This document shows, one piece after another, positions 7,749-16,556 of a stretch of DNA of 64,000 bases (its first letter is position 1; each line of letters begins with the position of its first letter). Origin of the DNA: JAJYRX01 sp041655275 (GTDB lineage: Bacteria; Pseudomonadota; Gammaproteobacteria; Burkholderiales; Burkholderiaceae_B); the NCBI GenBank assembly GCA_041655275.1, contig JBBAFU010000003.1, forward strand, positions 124,001 to 188,000, written 5' to 3'. The notes under the pieces are model-generated. The model did no database searches, was not told the origin of the DNA, and saw only the letters and a program-made list of their open reading frames with translations. The translations under genes and the position numbers were made by a program.

Positions 7749-8902
7749 CGCTGGCCACACTGCACATCCATCCCGCCGCGATCGCCCATAATCTGGCGTC
7801 ATGGAAATCCTGGCTGGGCCTGCTGGCCGGCCGGCGGACCCTGCCCCGCCTGTGGGCGGTCGTCAAATCCGATGCCTATGGTCATGGGCTGGCCGGCGTC
7901 CTGCCGGCGCTTGCACAGGCCGACGGTCTGGCCATCTCCAGTCTTGACGAAGCCCATACCTGCCGCGCCCGGGGCTGGACCCGCCCGCTGCTGTTTCTGG
8001 GCCATGGGCCTGCCCTGGCCGAACTGGCCGACCCGCGCCTTGCGCCCATGCATCTTGTCGTGCAGCAGCCGCATCAGGTCGCGGAGCTCGAAGCCCTGCG
8101 CAATGGTGCATCGCCACATGTCTGGCTGCGCCATGCCGGGCGTCTCCATCATGCCGGCCTGGATGGCGACGCCTACCACCAGGCGTATGCCCGCCTGCTG
8201 GCTCTGCAGCGCGAGGGGCGCATTGCCGGTCTCGGACACATGCAGCACTACGCCCGGGGTGAGGAGGCTACGGCGCTGGCGCAGGAAAGGGAGGCTTTCG
8301 CACAGTGCATCCAGGCGCAGCGCATCCAGAATTTGCCCGGTCCTCCCGGTCCTGTATGCAGCGAGAATTCCGCTGCAGTACTGACGGACCCCGACCATGC
8401 GCTGGGCACCGCCTGGCTGCGCAACGGCATTGTGCTGTACGGCATCAACCCGCTGCCGGGCCCCCTGCCCGCCGCACTGGATCTGATGCCCGCCATGAGC
8501 CTGCGTGCGCCCATCGTTGCCACGTATGCGCTGGCCGCCGGCGACACCATTGGCTACGAAGGCCGGTTCCGTGCCGCCCGTCCCATGCGTGTCGGCCTGG
8601 TCAGTTGCGGCTACGCAGACGGCTATCCGCGCGATATCGGCGAGGGCGCTCCCTGTCTGATCCAGGGCAGACCCAGCCGCGTGATCGGCCGCGTTTCCAT
8701 GGAAACGCTGAGCGTCGATCTCGGCACCCATCCCGATGCAGGCATCGGGGACGACGTCATACTGTGGGGCGATCCCCGCCTGCCCGTAGAGGCCGTGGCC
8801 GCCTCGGCCGGAACCAACGCCGCCAGCCTGTGCACCGGCATCACGGCGCGCGTGCCGCGCCGCTATCCGGGCGAGGCCGGCTATGTGGCGCTCCCATCAT
8901 GA
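7745..8902 (+). CDS. Alanine racemase-like PLP enzyme (divergent Alr)
   Basis: A 385-residue fold-type III PLP enzyme. The PLP lysine is K41 in AVVKSDAYGHG and the second catalytic residue Y271 lies in IGYEGRF, followed by CGYADGYPRDIG and GRVSMETLSVDL, all Alr hallmarks; LRNGIVLYGINP matches the conserved substrate/PLP segment. Unlike housekeeping Alr, the DTGMxRLG motif is replaced by HAGRLHHAGL (130-139), so the arginine that contacts PLP O3' is apparently histidine. That may change activity or specificity. Coupling by ATGA overlap to a partner-switching kinase is unusual for a wall-synthesis enzyme and suggests a signalling or specialised D-amino-acid role. The last 62 bp overlap the convergent MFS gene. 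Confidence 0.9.
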   Translation: MTLATLHIHPAAIAHNLASWKSWLGLLAGRRTLPRLWAVVKSDAYGHGLAGVLPALAQADGLAISSLDEAHTCRARGWTRPLLFLGHGPALAELADPRLAPMHLVVQQPHQVAELEALRNGASPHVWLRHAGRLHHAGLDGDAYHQAYARLLALQREGRIAGLGHMQHYARGEEATALAQEREAFAQCIQAQRIQNLPGPPGPVCSENSAAVLTDPDHALGTAWLRNGIVLYGINPLPGPLPAALDLMPAMSLRAPIVATYALAAGDTIGYEGRFRAARPMRVGLVSCGYADGYPRDIGEGAPCLIQGRPSRVIGRVSMETLSVDLGTHPDAGIGDDVILWGDPRLPVEAVAASAGTNAASLCTGITARVPRRYPGEAGYVALPS

Positions 8903-11261
8903 ATACCAGGGTCAGCAGACCGTAGAGCGCACCCGTGATGAGCAGGCCCCGGGGCAGGCTGGCCATCGCGAACAAGGCGGCCACCACCAGCGGCCCCAGC
9001 ATCTGGCCAATCTTGTCGGCGGCACGCATCAAGCTGGTTGACCCCACTGTGCCGTAACGCCTCACGTTTTCCAGGGCGAGCATATAGGCCACCTGCGCCC
9101 CTCCGGCGAAGCAGCCCGCCATGGCCAGGCACAGGACGCCGATAACGGCCGCCGGCACACCCGGGAGACTGCCAACCGCGACCAGGCCTGCGCTGCCGGT
9201 CAGGCCCGCCGCCACTATCCACCACTTCTTGTGCCGGCTGCGATCCGCCATTCGCCCCATGGTGGGCCCGAATGTGATGATGCAAAGCCCGTACAGCATG
9301 AGCACACGCCCCACGCTGGCCGTGGGTGCGCCGGCGGACTCCATCACCAGCGGCAGGGCATAGCTGAGCAGGCCCACCTGGGCCACCGAGAACGGCATCA
9401 CCGACGCAATGAGCAGCAGACCGAAATCCCGGCTGAAGAGCAGGCGTGCCAGGCGCGGGGCGGCCGGTTTTTGCTCCGGAACCGGCTGTGCCTTCGCCAT
9501 GACGGGCGCGACGGCGGGACCGGGTGCGAGCCAGCGCGCCATCCACACAATACCCGTCGCAGCCACGAAAAAGAAGACGGCACCGGCCTGGAACACCGCC
9601 TGGGCACCCAGTTGCTGCATCAACATGGCACCTACCGCCGCACCGGAAAGGTGGCCTGCGAAGAGCCCGGCAAACACATTGGCCATGTTGCGGCCCTGGC
9701 GAGATGGCTCGCTCGCCAGTACCACCAGTGCCTGCAGACCCATCCACGACAGGCCATAACCCAGGCCCACCAGCGCACGCGCAGCCACGAAGCCGGCGAG
9801 CGAATCCGCAAAGGCGCAGGCAAGACTACCCAGAATGGACAGCCCCAGGCCCGCCAGCACCGGCCGCAGCCAGCCGCCACGATCGCTCATGCGCCCTGCA
9901 AGCAGGGCCATGCACAGGCCACAGGCCATCTCGGCGGCAATCGGGGCGGCCATGAGCATGGGCAGGAGCTCCGGCGCCGTATCCGGCGCCAGCAGATTGC
10001 GCGCATGGACGGGCAGAAAACTCAGGGGCAGGGCCCAGGCGAACAGGAAGACGAACATCAGGGGGCGGGCGAGGCGCACGCTGACGCTGCGCCCGCGCAC
10101 GGGATCAGACGCGGCATCCTTTCGGCCCATCATCAGGTTGAGCAGGCGCAACAGCTCCAGCGCGGCAATCACCGCCACCAGCGTCACCGTGCCGCCATCC
10201 AGAACCCGCTCGCGCAAGCCCCTGCGCAGCTGGGCCTCATCCAGCCCGATGCGCAGCCAGCCCAGGACCGGCCCCTGCCCTCCCGCCGCCAGCGGCAGGC
10301 GCAGCGCGGCTTCCTCGCCCACCACCCCGGCCTGGGCCATTGGCATCCGCCCTGCGTCCTGGATCTGCATGCCGGAAATCACCGGCAGGCCATGCAGGAT
10401 GCGCTGCATATAGTCCTCTATCCCCACCAGCCGATCGACGGCAACGCCATAGCCCAGCACCTTGTCGAGATCGCGTTTCACGCCCTGTGCAAGCTGGCCG
10501 ACATTGTCCTGCGTCACCGCGAGCCACACATCGCGATAGCTGTCCATGGTCAGGGCGCCATAGGCCAGCTGGGCCGCCAGCAACACCACGATGGGCACCG
10601 CCCGATACACACGCTCATGACGCATCAGCCGGCGCGCCACGGGCGGATAGCCCAGAATCAGGATCAGCACCAGCAGCGCAACGCCGGTGCAGGCGAGCAA
10701 TGTGTGCAGGTTGCGCGCGAGCAGGTCCTGGCGCGCCGGATTCTCGAGACTCGCGCGTACGATGATGGCACCCTGCCGGTCCCGTCCGGGCTCCGCCAGC
10801 GGCCAGGCCACCTGTACCGCCCCCGGCTCCAGAATGCGCAGCCCGCCCGATGGCGTCTGCTGTACCCCCGTGCGACCCGCCGACATCCGGCCCTGCAGAA
10901 CATCCAGCAACGATGCAACCGGTGGCGCCGCACCGGCATGAACAAGCAGCTCGCCGCCCGGCAGGACAACAGCGGCACCATCCATCTCGGGGATGCGCTT
11001 CTGCAGGGTGTGCAACACCTTTTCCAGCCCGAAGTATTGCGCCAGCGGCTTGCCCAGATCCAGGCCGGCCTGCACACCGGCGCCTTCCTGGCGCAGGACG
11101 AGCGCAACGCGATCTGCCGTGTTTTCCGCCTCAAGGCTGTCCAGCGCCGACAGGCTCAACGCCCCCATGAGCACCTGCGCCAGCACCAGCACCAGCACGC
11201 AAGCGAGGAGCTGCGGCATCAGCGTACGATGTGCCTGGTCGTGAGACTTCCCCTGCGGCAC
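8841..11261 (-). CDS. MFS transporter fused to an N-terminal membrane sensor region
   Basis: An 806-residue protein. The last ~410 residues (about 390-795) are a 12-segment MFS domain, with the inter-segment motif GRMSDRGG and a second GRMADRSRHKK. The first ~380 residues are not typical of MFS: a hydrophobic segment at about 16-38, an extracytoplasmic region to about 185, two further segments near 190-245, a second extracytoplasmic region (DNVGQLAQGVKRDLDKVLGYGV, like a helical sensor stalk, then an LRLPLAAGG strand region) and another segment near 350-370. This looks like two Cache/sCache-like input domains. Start is a GTG preceded by GGGAGAGAA. It is divergent from the PP2C phosphatase gene, and its tail overlaps the alr tail. 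Transport substrate unknown. Confidence 0.8.
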   Translation of the reverse strand: MPQGKSHDQAHRTLMPQLLACVLVLVLAQVLMGALSLSALDSLEAENTADRVALVLRQEGAGVQAGLDLGKPLAQYFGLEKVLHTLQKRIPEMDGAAVVLPGGELLVHAGAAPPVASLLDVLQGRMSAGRTGVQQTPSGGLRILEPGAVQVAWPLAEPGRDRQGAIIVRASLENPARQDLLARNLHTLLACTGVALLVLILILGYPPVARRLMRHERVYRAVPIVVLLAAQLAYGALTMDSYRDVWLAVTQDNVGQLAQGVKRDLDKVLGYGVAVDRLVGIEDYMQRILHGLPVISGMQIQDAGRMPMAQAGVVGEEAALRLPLAAGGQGPVLGWLRIGLDEAQLRRGLRERVLDGGTVTLVAVIAALELLRLLNLMMGRKDAASDPVRGRSVSVRLARPLMFVFLFAWALPLSFLPVHARNLLAPDTAPELLPMLMAAPIAAEMACGLCMALLAGRMSDRGGWLRPVLAGLGLSILGSLACAFADSLAGFVAARALVGLGYGLSWMGLQALVVLASEPSRQGRNMANVFAGLFAGHLSGAAVGAMLMQQLGAQAVFQAGAVFFFVAATGIVWMARWLAPGPAVAPVMAKAQPVPEQKPAAPRLARLLFSRDFGLLLIASVMPFSVAQVGLLSYALPLVMESAGAPTASVGRVLMLYGLCIITFGPTMGRMADRSRHKKWWIVAAGLTGSAGLVAVGSLPGVPAAVIGVLCLAMAGCFAGGAQVAYMLALENVRRYGTVGSTSLMRAADKIGQMLGPLVVAALFAMASLPRGLLITGALYGLLTLVFMMGAPHSRPRPDSGAARAP

Positions 11262-11374
11262 CTTCTCTCCCGGTGTTATTGTTCAAACGTTCAAAGACGC
11301 GTCTGCGAGCCCTGAAGGCATAGTAATCTACAATCTTTAGCTACAGGATCAAAAGGCTTCGGGAGGCCGGCCAC

Positions 11375-13435
11375 ATGGGGTTGCGCTCCTTGCGCCACAA
11401 GATATTCGCCTTCGTGCTCACGCTTCTGGTCGTCGGTGCGGGTCTGGTGATGCTGATCACCGAACGCGATGTCACCCGCACCCTGACCACCAGCGAGGAA
11501 CGGGCGGTCGACAACGTGCTCAATCTGCTGGCACGCGACAGTGTGGCACGCTGGTCGGCCCTGCTCGGCCAGAAAGCGGCCACTGCACGTCAGGCGCGCC
11601 AACCCCTCATCCAGTACGGCAGCATCATCGAGTCCGTGCTTTCACTGCATGTGCAGCAGGCGGCCTCCGGGCTGCTCCATCCCGAAGAGGCACGCCGCAG
11701 GGCACTTGCATGGGTGGACGGGCTCGAGCTCGGCGGAAAACGGGTCGCCCTCATCCTGGACAACAAGCTCAACGTCCTCGCGGACAGCAGCCACATCCTC
11801 TCCGGACTCGATCTCTCGCAACTGCACGACCTCAAGGGCCGGCCTTTCACCGAGATCGCCTGGCGCGAGCTGGGTGCCGGTGACTACAGCTTCGTGATCT
11901 TCCGTTCGCAGTCCGGATCCGGGACGGCCGGTAACAGCGCCAATGAACACGCCGACCTCCAATATGCCGCCTGGACCCCGTTTCCGCCGTGGGACTGGAT
12001 CATTGCCGTGAGCGACAGCGCGCAACACATTGTCGATCAGTTCGAAATGCAGCGCGAGAGCATGGAGGCGGCGGTCATGGAAACACTTGCGTCCATCGAG
12101 CTGGCCGGCAGCGGCTTCGTCTTCATCGTGGACGAACGCGGCCTGGCGGTCACGCCATTGCCCGACGAGCACGCGGGCTTTCTGATGCGACGCGACCGCC
12201 TGCAGAATGCCCGGACCCTGTCCTCACTGCTCATTCCCGGCATGCAGCCGGGCGATGGCCTGCGTTTCCGGTTTCGTCCGGAAACAACGAATTCCAGCCA
12301 CGCCGGTGCCTGGCTCATCAAGACGGCGTTTGTGAAACCGCTCAAATGGACCATCGTCGCCGCCGTCCCGGAGCGCGCGCTGGCCGCGCCGGCCACCGAG
12401 CTGCGCGACCGCCTGGGACTGATCTTCCTGATCGGCCTGCTCGCCGCCCTCGCCCTGGCCTGGATACTGGCGGCACGCATCACACACCCGCTGCAACAGC
12501 TGGGCAACTTCGCCCGCCGTCTGCCCGAGCGCGACCTCACGCGCGACGAAAGCCTGCCGCCCGACATCGCCCTGCTGCCGCAGCGCTATCGTGACGAGGT
12601 GGGCGATCTCGCCGCCGCCTTCATTCATATGGACGCAGAGCTGCGCGAGAAAGTCGCCACCCTGCTGCGCGAGACATCGCGTCGCGAGCGCTATGAAAGC
12701 GAGCTCAACATCGGGCGCGAAATCCAGCGCGGCCTCCTGCCCGACGCCAAACCCGTCGAGATCCGGGATCACTTCGACCTGCATGCGACCATGGTGCCGG
12801 CAAAGGAAGTCGGTGGCGATCTCTATGACTACTTCATGCTGCCCGACGGCCGCCTGTGTCTGGCCATCGGCGATGTTTCCGACAAGGGCGTGCCCGCCGC
12901 GCTGTTCATGGCCGTCACACGGACACTGCTGCGCGCGTGCGCTGAAGATGCCACCGATCCGGCGCAGCTGATGACCCGGGTGAACACGCGTCTGGCACAG
13001 AACAATCCCAGCCTGATGTTCGTGACGCTGGTCATCGGCATTCTTGACCTCGGCAATGGCCGGCTGGATTGGGCCAATGGCGGGCACCCGCCCCCTTGCC
13101 TGCTCGAGCCGGGCGAGGGGCTGCGTCTGCTGGAAGGCCGCAGCGGTCCGGCCTGTGGCGTGGCGCAAGACGCCGTCTATCGCAACTTCAGTACCCGCCT
13201 GATGCCGGGTACCACCCTGGTCGCCTATACCGACGGCATCACCGAAGCCATGAATGCGCTCGACCAGGCCTTTGGCGACGATCGGCTGATGCAGTCGCTG
13301 GCCGATATCGGCGCCGGCCATCCGGGCTCGGCGGCACTCGCCGGAGAGCTGATGGCTGCCGTCAACCACTTTGTCCAGGACAATGCGCAGTCTGACGACA
13401 TCACCCTGCTCGTACTGAAGAGGATGGAATCGTGA
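11375..13435 (+). CDS. Membrane-bound PP2C/SpoIIE-type serine phosphatase with Cache and HAMP domains
   Basis: A 686-residue sensor phosphatase. A membrane segment at about 9-27 and another near 345-365 enclose a large extracytoplasmic dCache-type ligand-binding region; a HAMP domain (ITHPLQQLGNFARRLPERDL...YRDEVGDLAAAF) and a coiled coil follow. The catalytic domain (about 460-684) has the metal-binding motifs VGGDLYDYF (near 480), IGDVSDKGVPAALFMA (near 499), YTDGITEA (near 619) and QSDDITLLVL (near 673). It should dephosphorylate the STAS protein of this locus in response to an external ligand. GGGAGG precedes the ATG. The stop overlaps the GTG start of the next gene by four bases. Confidence 0.93.
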   Translation: MGLRSLRHKIFAFVLTLLVVGAGLVMLITERDVTRTLTTSEERAVDNVLNLLARDSVARWSALLGQKAATARQARQPLIQYGSIIESVLSLHVQQAASGLLHPEEARRRALAWVDGLELGGKRVALILDNKLNVLADSSHILSGLDLSQLHDLKGRPFTEIAWRELGAGDYSFVIFRSQSGSGTAGNSANEHADLQYAAWTPFPPWDWIIAVSDSAQHIVDQFEMQRESMEAAVMETLASIELAGSGFVFIVDERGLAVTPLPDEHAGFLMRRDRLQNARTLSSLLIPGMQPGDGLRFRFRPETTNSSHAGAWLIKTAFVKPLKWTIVAAVPERALAAPATELRDRLGLIFLIGLLAALALAWILAARITHPLQQLGNFARRLPERDLTRDESLPPDIALLPQRYRDEVGDLAAAFIHMDAELREKVATLLRETSRRERYESELNIGREIQRGLLPDAKPVEIRDHFDLHATMVPAKEVGGDLYDYFMLPDGRLCLAIGDVSDKGVPAALFMAVTRTLLRACAEDATDPAQLMTRVNTRLAQNNPSLMFVTLVIGILDLGNGRLDWANGGHPPPCLLEPGEGLRLLEGRSGPACGVAQDAVYRNFSTRLMPGTTLVAYTDGITEAMNALDQAFGDDRLMQSLADIGAGHPGSAALAGELMAAVNHFVQDNAQSDDITLLVLKRMES

Positions 13436-14571
13436 TCGCCCTGTACCGCAAGCTGCTTCTGCTCCTGTCAGGCCTGCTGCTGTGCCTGCCGCCCGCCATG
13501 GCCGACACCTGGCCCACGACACCCCGCCTGAAAGCCGACGGAAATCGCTGGCGTATCGGTTATGTGGAAAGTGGGATCTACAATGAATATCCGCTTACAT
13601 TGCGTGCCGTCATCGCCGGCTTGCAGCAGCTCGGCTGGGTGGCGCTGGACGAACCCATGCCGCGCGAGCAGTCGGCCGAAGCACTCTGGCAATGGCTGGC
13701 CATGCATGATCGCGGCAGCTATGTGGACTTCGTCGAAGACGCCTACTGGCGGCCCGGCAACTTCGACGTCGATCTGCGCGCCGCCTTGCGCGAACAGGTG
13801 CAGGAACGCGTTCGCACGCAACAGGATCTGGATCTGGTCATCGCCATGGGCACCTGGGCCGGCCAGGACATGCGTGCCATAGGACCGCCCCTGCCCACGG
13901 TGGTCATGTCGGTCAGCGATGCCGTATCTTCGGGCGTCGTCGACAGCGTGCAGGACAGCGGGCGCGACCTGTTGCATGCCCGCGTGGAGCCCAACCGCTA
14001 CCAGCGTCAGCTGCATCTTTTCCATGACATCGTGCCCTTTGCCAGCCTGGGCGTCGTCTACGAGGACAGCGAGGCCGGGCGCAGCTATGCCGCACTGGAT
14101 GCCATCCGCGAGACGAGCGCGGCGCTGGGTTTCAGCGTCATCCACTGCCATGCCCAATCCAGCAGCATCCCCGCCGAACAGGCCGTCACCAATGCGGTGG
14201 GCTGCTATCGCGAACTGGCTGAAAGCCAGGTCGACGCGGTATACGTCACCACCCATCAGGGTGTGACGAATGAATCCATCGTTGCGATTGCCGACATCCT
14301 GCGCAAGGCCGGCGTCGCCAGTTTCTCCATGCAGGGTGCAGCAGACGTACGCAAGGGCATACTGCTCAGCCTGGCGCAGGCCAATGTGAGCAGCGTCGGC
14401 CTGTTCCACGCGGAAGTCATCGCCCGTATCTTCAATGGCGCCCAGCCGCGCGCACTCGACCAGGTCTGGATCGATCCGGCCAAGATCGCGCTCAACCTGG
14501 ACACGGCCCGTATCATCGGCTTCGATCCTCCCATCGATATCCTGCTGGCCGCCGATGATGTCTATCAGTGA
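13432..14571 (+). CDS. ABC_sub_bind-type periplasmic binding protein (orphan)
   Basis: A 379-residue exported protein with a Sec signal (YRKLLLLLSGLLLCLPPAMA/D). The body resembles the ABC_sub_bind/TrpX-like family with two-lobe binding folds: DLVIAMGTWAGQDM, PTVVMSVSDAVSSGVV, FASLGVVYEDSEAGRSY, VTTHQGVTNESIVAIADILRKA and a late FNGAQPRALDQVWIDPAKIALNLDTAR end. It starts with GTG inside the phosphatase stop, with AGAGGA upstream, so the two are translated together. No ABC permease or ATPase gene is near, so a role as ligand-loading partner of the phosphatase's Cache domain, rather than in transport, is a reasonable inference. Confidence 0.85.
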   Translation: MIALYRKLLLLLSGLLLCLPPAMADTWPTTPRLKADGNRWRIGYVESGIYNEYPLTLRAVIAGLQQLGWVALDEPMPREQSAEALWQWLAMHDRGSYVDFVEDAYWRPGNFDVDLRAALREQVQERVRTQQDLDLVIAMGTWAGQDMRAIGPPLPTVVMSVSDAVSSGVVDSVQDSGRDLLHARVEPNRYQRQLHLFHDIVPFASLGVVYEDSEAGRSYAALDAIRETSAALGFSVIHCHAQSSSIPAEQAVTNAVGCYRELAESQVDAVYVTTHQGVTNESIVAIADILRKAGVASFSMQGAADVRKGILLSLAQANVSSVGLFHAEVIARIFNGAQPRALDQVWIDPAKIALNLDTARIIGFDPPIDILLAADDVYQ

Positions 14572-16094
14572 GGAATATCCCCGGACGGCAGCGCACGGTG
14601 ACGCCTGATCACGTGCGCCATGCGCTGCGCCGCAGTGCTGCCTGACGGCAGCGCACGCCAGGTCGACAGCAGCCGGTCGGCGCCACATTCCCGCGCCTGC
14701 ACGGCATAGTCTGCATAGGCGAGCCAGGGCCGCTCGCCGGCGGACAGCCCGCTGCGCGCCACATCCAGCACGGCACGGCTCAAGGCGTGGACGCCATCAT
14801 CGGCAAGTGCGTCACGCATGGCGCGTGCACGCAGTCGCCCCAGATGCTGCCAGCCCCACTCCCGCACCAGAAGGCGGGCATCATCCAGGCGGCGCAGCAG
14901 ACCCAGTTGCAGGGCCATGGGCGCCATCAGTACGCTGGCGGCCACAGCCCCTCCTGCACGATCGAGCAGCTCGGCATCGGCAAAGTTCGCACCCGGCGCC
15001 CGCCCCTCGATATAGGCATCCATGCCGCAGGTCTCGAACAAGTCCTCCAGACCACCGTCGCGCTGCCAGGCGGCCAGCAGCGCGGGCAATGACGGCAGCC
15101 GTGCCAGGCCGTAACGCAGGCGGGCGTCAAGGAAGACGGCAATCTGCGAATGCACGAAATGCGCTGACTGCGGCTGCAGCAATAGCGCCTGCCCGGTGTC
15201 CATGCGCAGTGCATGCCACTGTTTTGAATGCAGAAAGTCGCGCAGGCAGGGCGCACCGTCCAGCAGTGCCGATGGTGCACTCTTGTAGGCATCCCCTTCG
15301 GCCAGGGGCAGGCTGCGGCTCACCGTGGCGGGACCGAACATCCAGGAAAAGTAATCCGCCATGTCATGAAAGGGTCGCGCAGGATAGCGCTCCAGCAGAC
15401 GATCCCCCTCGAAGCGCGCCCAGCGATAGACGCGCGGCCACACGGTAAGACGGTTTTCCTTGAGCCCGGTGACGCGCGCCGACTCCAGCGGGCTGTTGGC
15501 AAACAGGGCGATGGATGCCGGTGCCAGGCCGATGGCCACGTTCAGCGCAGCAATGGCCGATCCGGTCGCGACGGCGATGTTCACACCATTCTGCGCCTTC
15601 GCGTCTATACCCTCCCAGTGGCGCCAGCCGCGATGATGCACCAGCTCCTGATAGATGGCGCGCGGTACACGCACGCGCGCATACCAGGAGGGCGTGCGCT
15701 CGCATGTGGGATGCTGCGAGGCATTGATCACACCCAGACCGTCGGCAGCCAGGGCCCGCAGACTGTCGTCCAGCTCCCCCCGGGCCAGCGCCGCCAGCCG
15801 GGCCAGCCCCTGTGCACCGCCCGGCAGCGGCCGGGTGGCGGTTTCCAGCAGATTGAAGCCGTTGTCCAGACCGCAATCCGCCAGGCCGGTGGCAATACCC
15901 ACGCAGCGCCCGGCCTGCATCTGCAGTTGCACCGACAGACCCCGCTGATATTTGACCTGTGCGAGTTCGGCAAAATAGCGCAACACCGGCCGGCTGGCGC
16001 CCGAATGCAGGTCCGCTACCGCCATTTCGAGCTCCAGACCCAATCGGGCACCAACGCGCGCACCAGCGCGGGCATCGGCGGCATCCGTCATCAT
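14565..16094 (-). CDS. Glutamate-cysteine ligase-like (GCS2/carboxylate-amine ligase family) protein
   Basis: About 509 residues. The N-terminal GLELEMAVAD strand is the family's first ATP/metal-binding element (GxExE), and later blocks CGLDNGFNLLETATRP, NASQHPTCERTPSWYARVRVPRAIYQ and NGVNIAVATG match the glutamine-synthetase-like fold of GCS2 ligases, which join a carboxylate to an amine using ATP. It is longer than typical YbdK (about 370). The start at 16094 follows an AAGGG-like site; a GTG at 16160 would add 22 residues. The gene converges with the binding-protein gene at 14571, overlapping by 7 bp, and is divergent from lrgA. The precise substrates, glutamate and cysteine or others, cannot be told from sequence alone. 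Confidence 0.62.
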   Translation of the reverse strand: MMTDAADARAGARVGARLGLELEMAVADLHSGASRPVLRYFAELAQVKYQRGLSVQLQMQAGRCVGIATGLADCGLDNGFNLLETATRPLPGGAQGLARLAALARGELDDSLRALAADGLGVINASQHPTCERTPSWYARVRVPRAIYQELVHHRGWRHWEGIDAKAQNGVNIAVATGSAIAALNVAIGLAPASIALFANSPLESARVTGLKENRLTVWPRVYRWARFEGDRLLERYPARPFHDMADYFSWMFGPATVSRSLPLAEGDAYKSAPSALLDGAPCLRDFLHSKQWHALRMDTGQALLLQPQSAHFVHSQIAVFLDARLRYGLARLPSLPALLAAWQRDGGLEDLFETCGMDAYIEGRAPGANFADAELLDRAGGAVAASVLMAPMALQLGLLRRLDDARLLVREWGWQHLGRLRARAMRDALADDGVHALSRAVLDVARSGLSAGERPWLAYADYAVQARECGADRLLSTWRALPSGSTAAQRMAHVIRRHRALPSGDIPH

Positions 16095-16160
16095 GCCCTT
16101 CGCATCCGGCAAGCCAGCCTGCTTGTAGGCCGGCCGGCGATCTGGCACACTTTCCCACAC

Positions 16161-16556
16161 ATGAACCCGCCCCCAATCGCCCGCCTACCGGAATCCCTGT
16201 CCATGCTGCTTGCCATCGCGGCCCTCCTCCTGTGTCAAATCCTGGGCGACCTCCTTGCCCGATGGCTGGGAATTCCGCTTCCCGGCGCCCTCATCGGCAT
16301 GGCGCTGATGCTGGCGGGACTGTGCCTGCTGGGCCGGCTGCCCGCCGGTTTGCGACGCACCTCGAACGCGCTGCTCACCCATCTCATGCTGCTGTTCATT
16401 CCCAGCATTGTCGCCGTCATGACGCACACCGGCATCATTGCGGCGGAATGGCTGCCCTTCATCGCCGCCTGCATCGGGGGCAGCGCACTCACGCTGCTGG
16501 CCACAGCCGCCACGCTCAAGGCCATGATGGCACGCGAACGGCGCAAGCAAGCATGA
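16161..16556 (+). CDS. CidA/LrgA family protein (holin-like)
   Basis: A 131-residue four-segment membrane protein of the CidA/LrgA family. Recognisable blocks are LLCQILGDLLARWLGIPLPGALIGMALML, then THLMLLFIPSIVAVMTHTGII and a last hydrophobic segment ending in charged residues. CidA/LrgA proteins act with LrgB partners in pyruvate transport or murein hydrolase control. The stop overlaps the start of lrgB by ATGA. The ATG at 16161 has no strong ribosome-binding site; ATG 16203 is a shorter choice that still keeps all membrane segments. Confidence 0.9.
   Translation: MNPPPIARLPESLSMLLAIAALLLCQILGDLLARWLGIPLPGALIGMALMLAGLCLLGRLPAGLRRTSNALLTHLMLLFIPSIVAVMTHTGIIAAEWLPFIAACIGGSALTLLATAATLKAMMARERRKQA

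Noticed and set aside
9231..11315. 694-codon open frame on the plus strand opposite the MFS-sensor gene
   Set aside because: Extreme Gln/His/Arg content and no hydrophobic core; the minus-strand frame has clear membrane segments and MFS motifs.
13432..14571. ABC_sub_bind protein considered as the binding protein of the ABC system at 1-1729
   Set aside because: That system has its own Tat-type binding protein, and the distance and coupling to the phosphatase argue otherwise.
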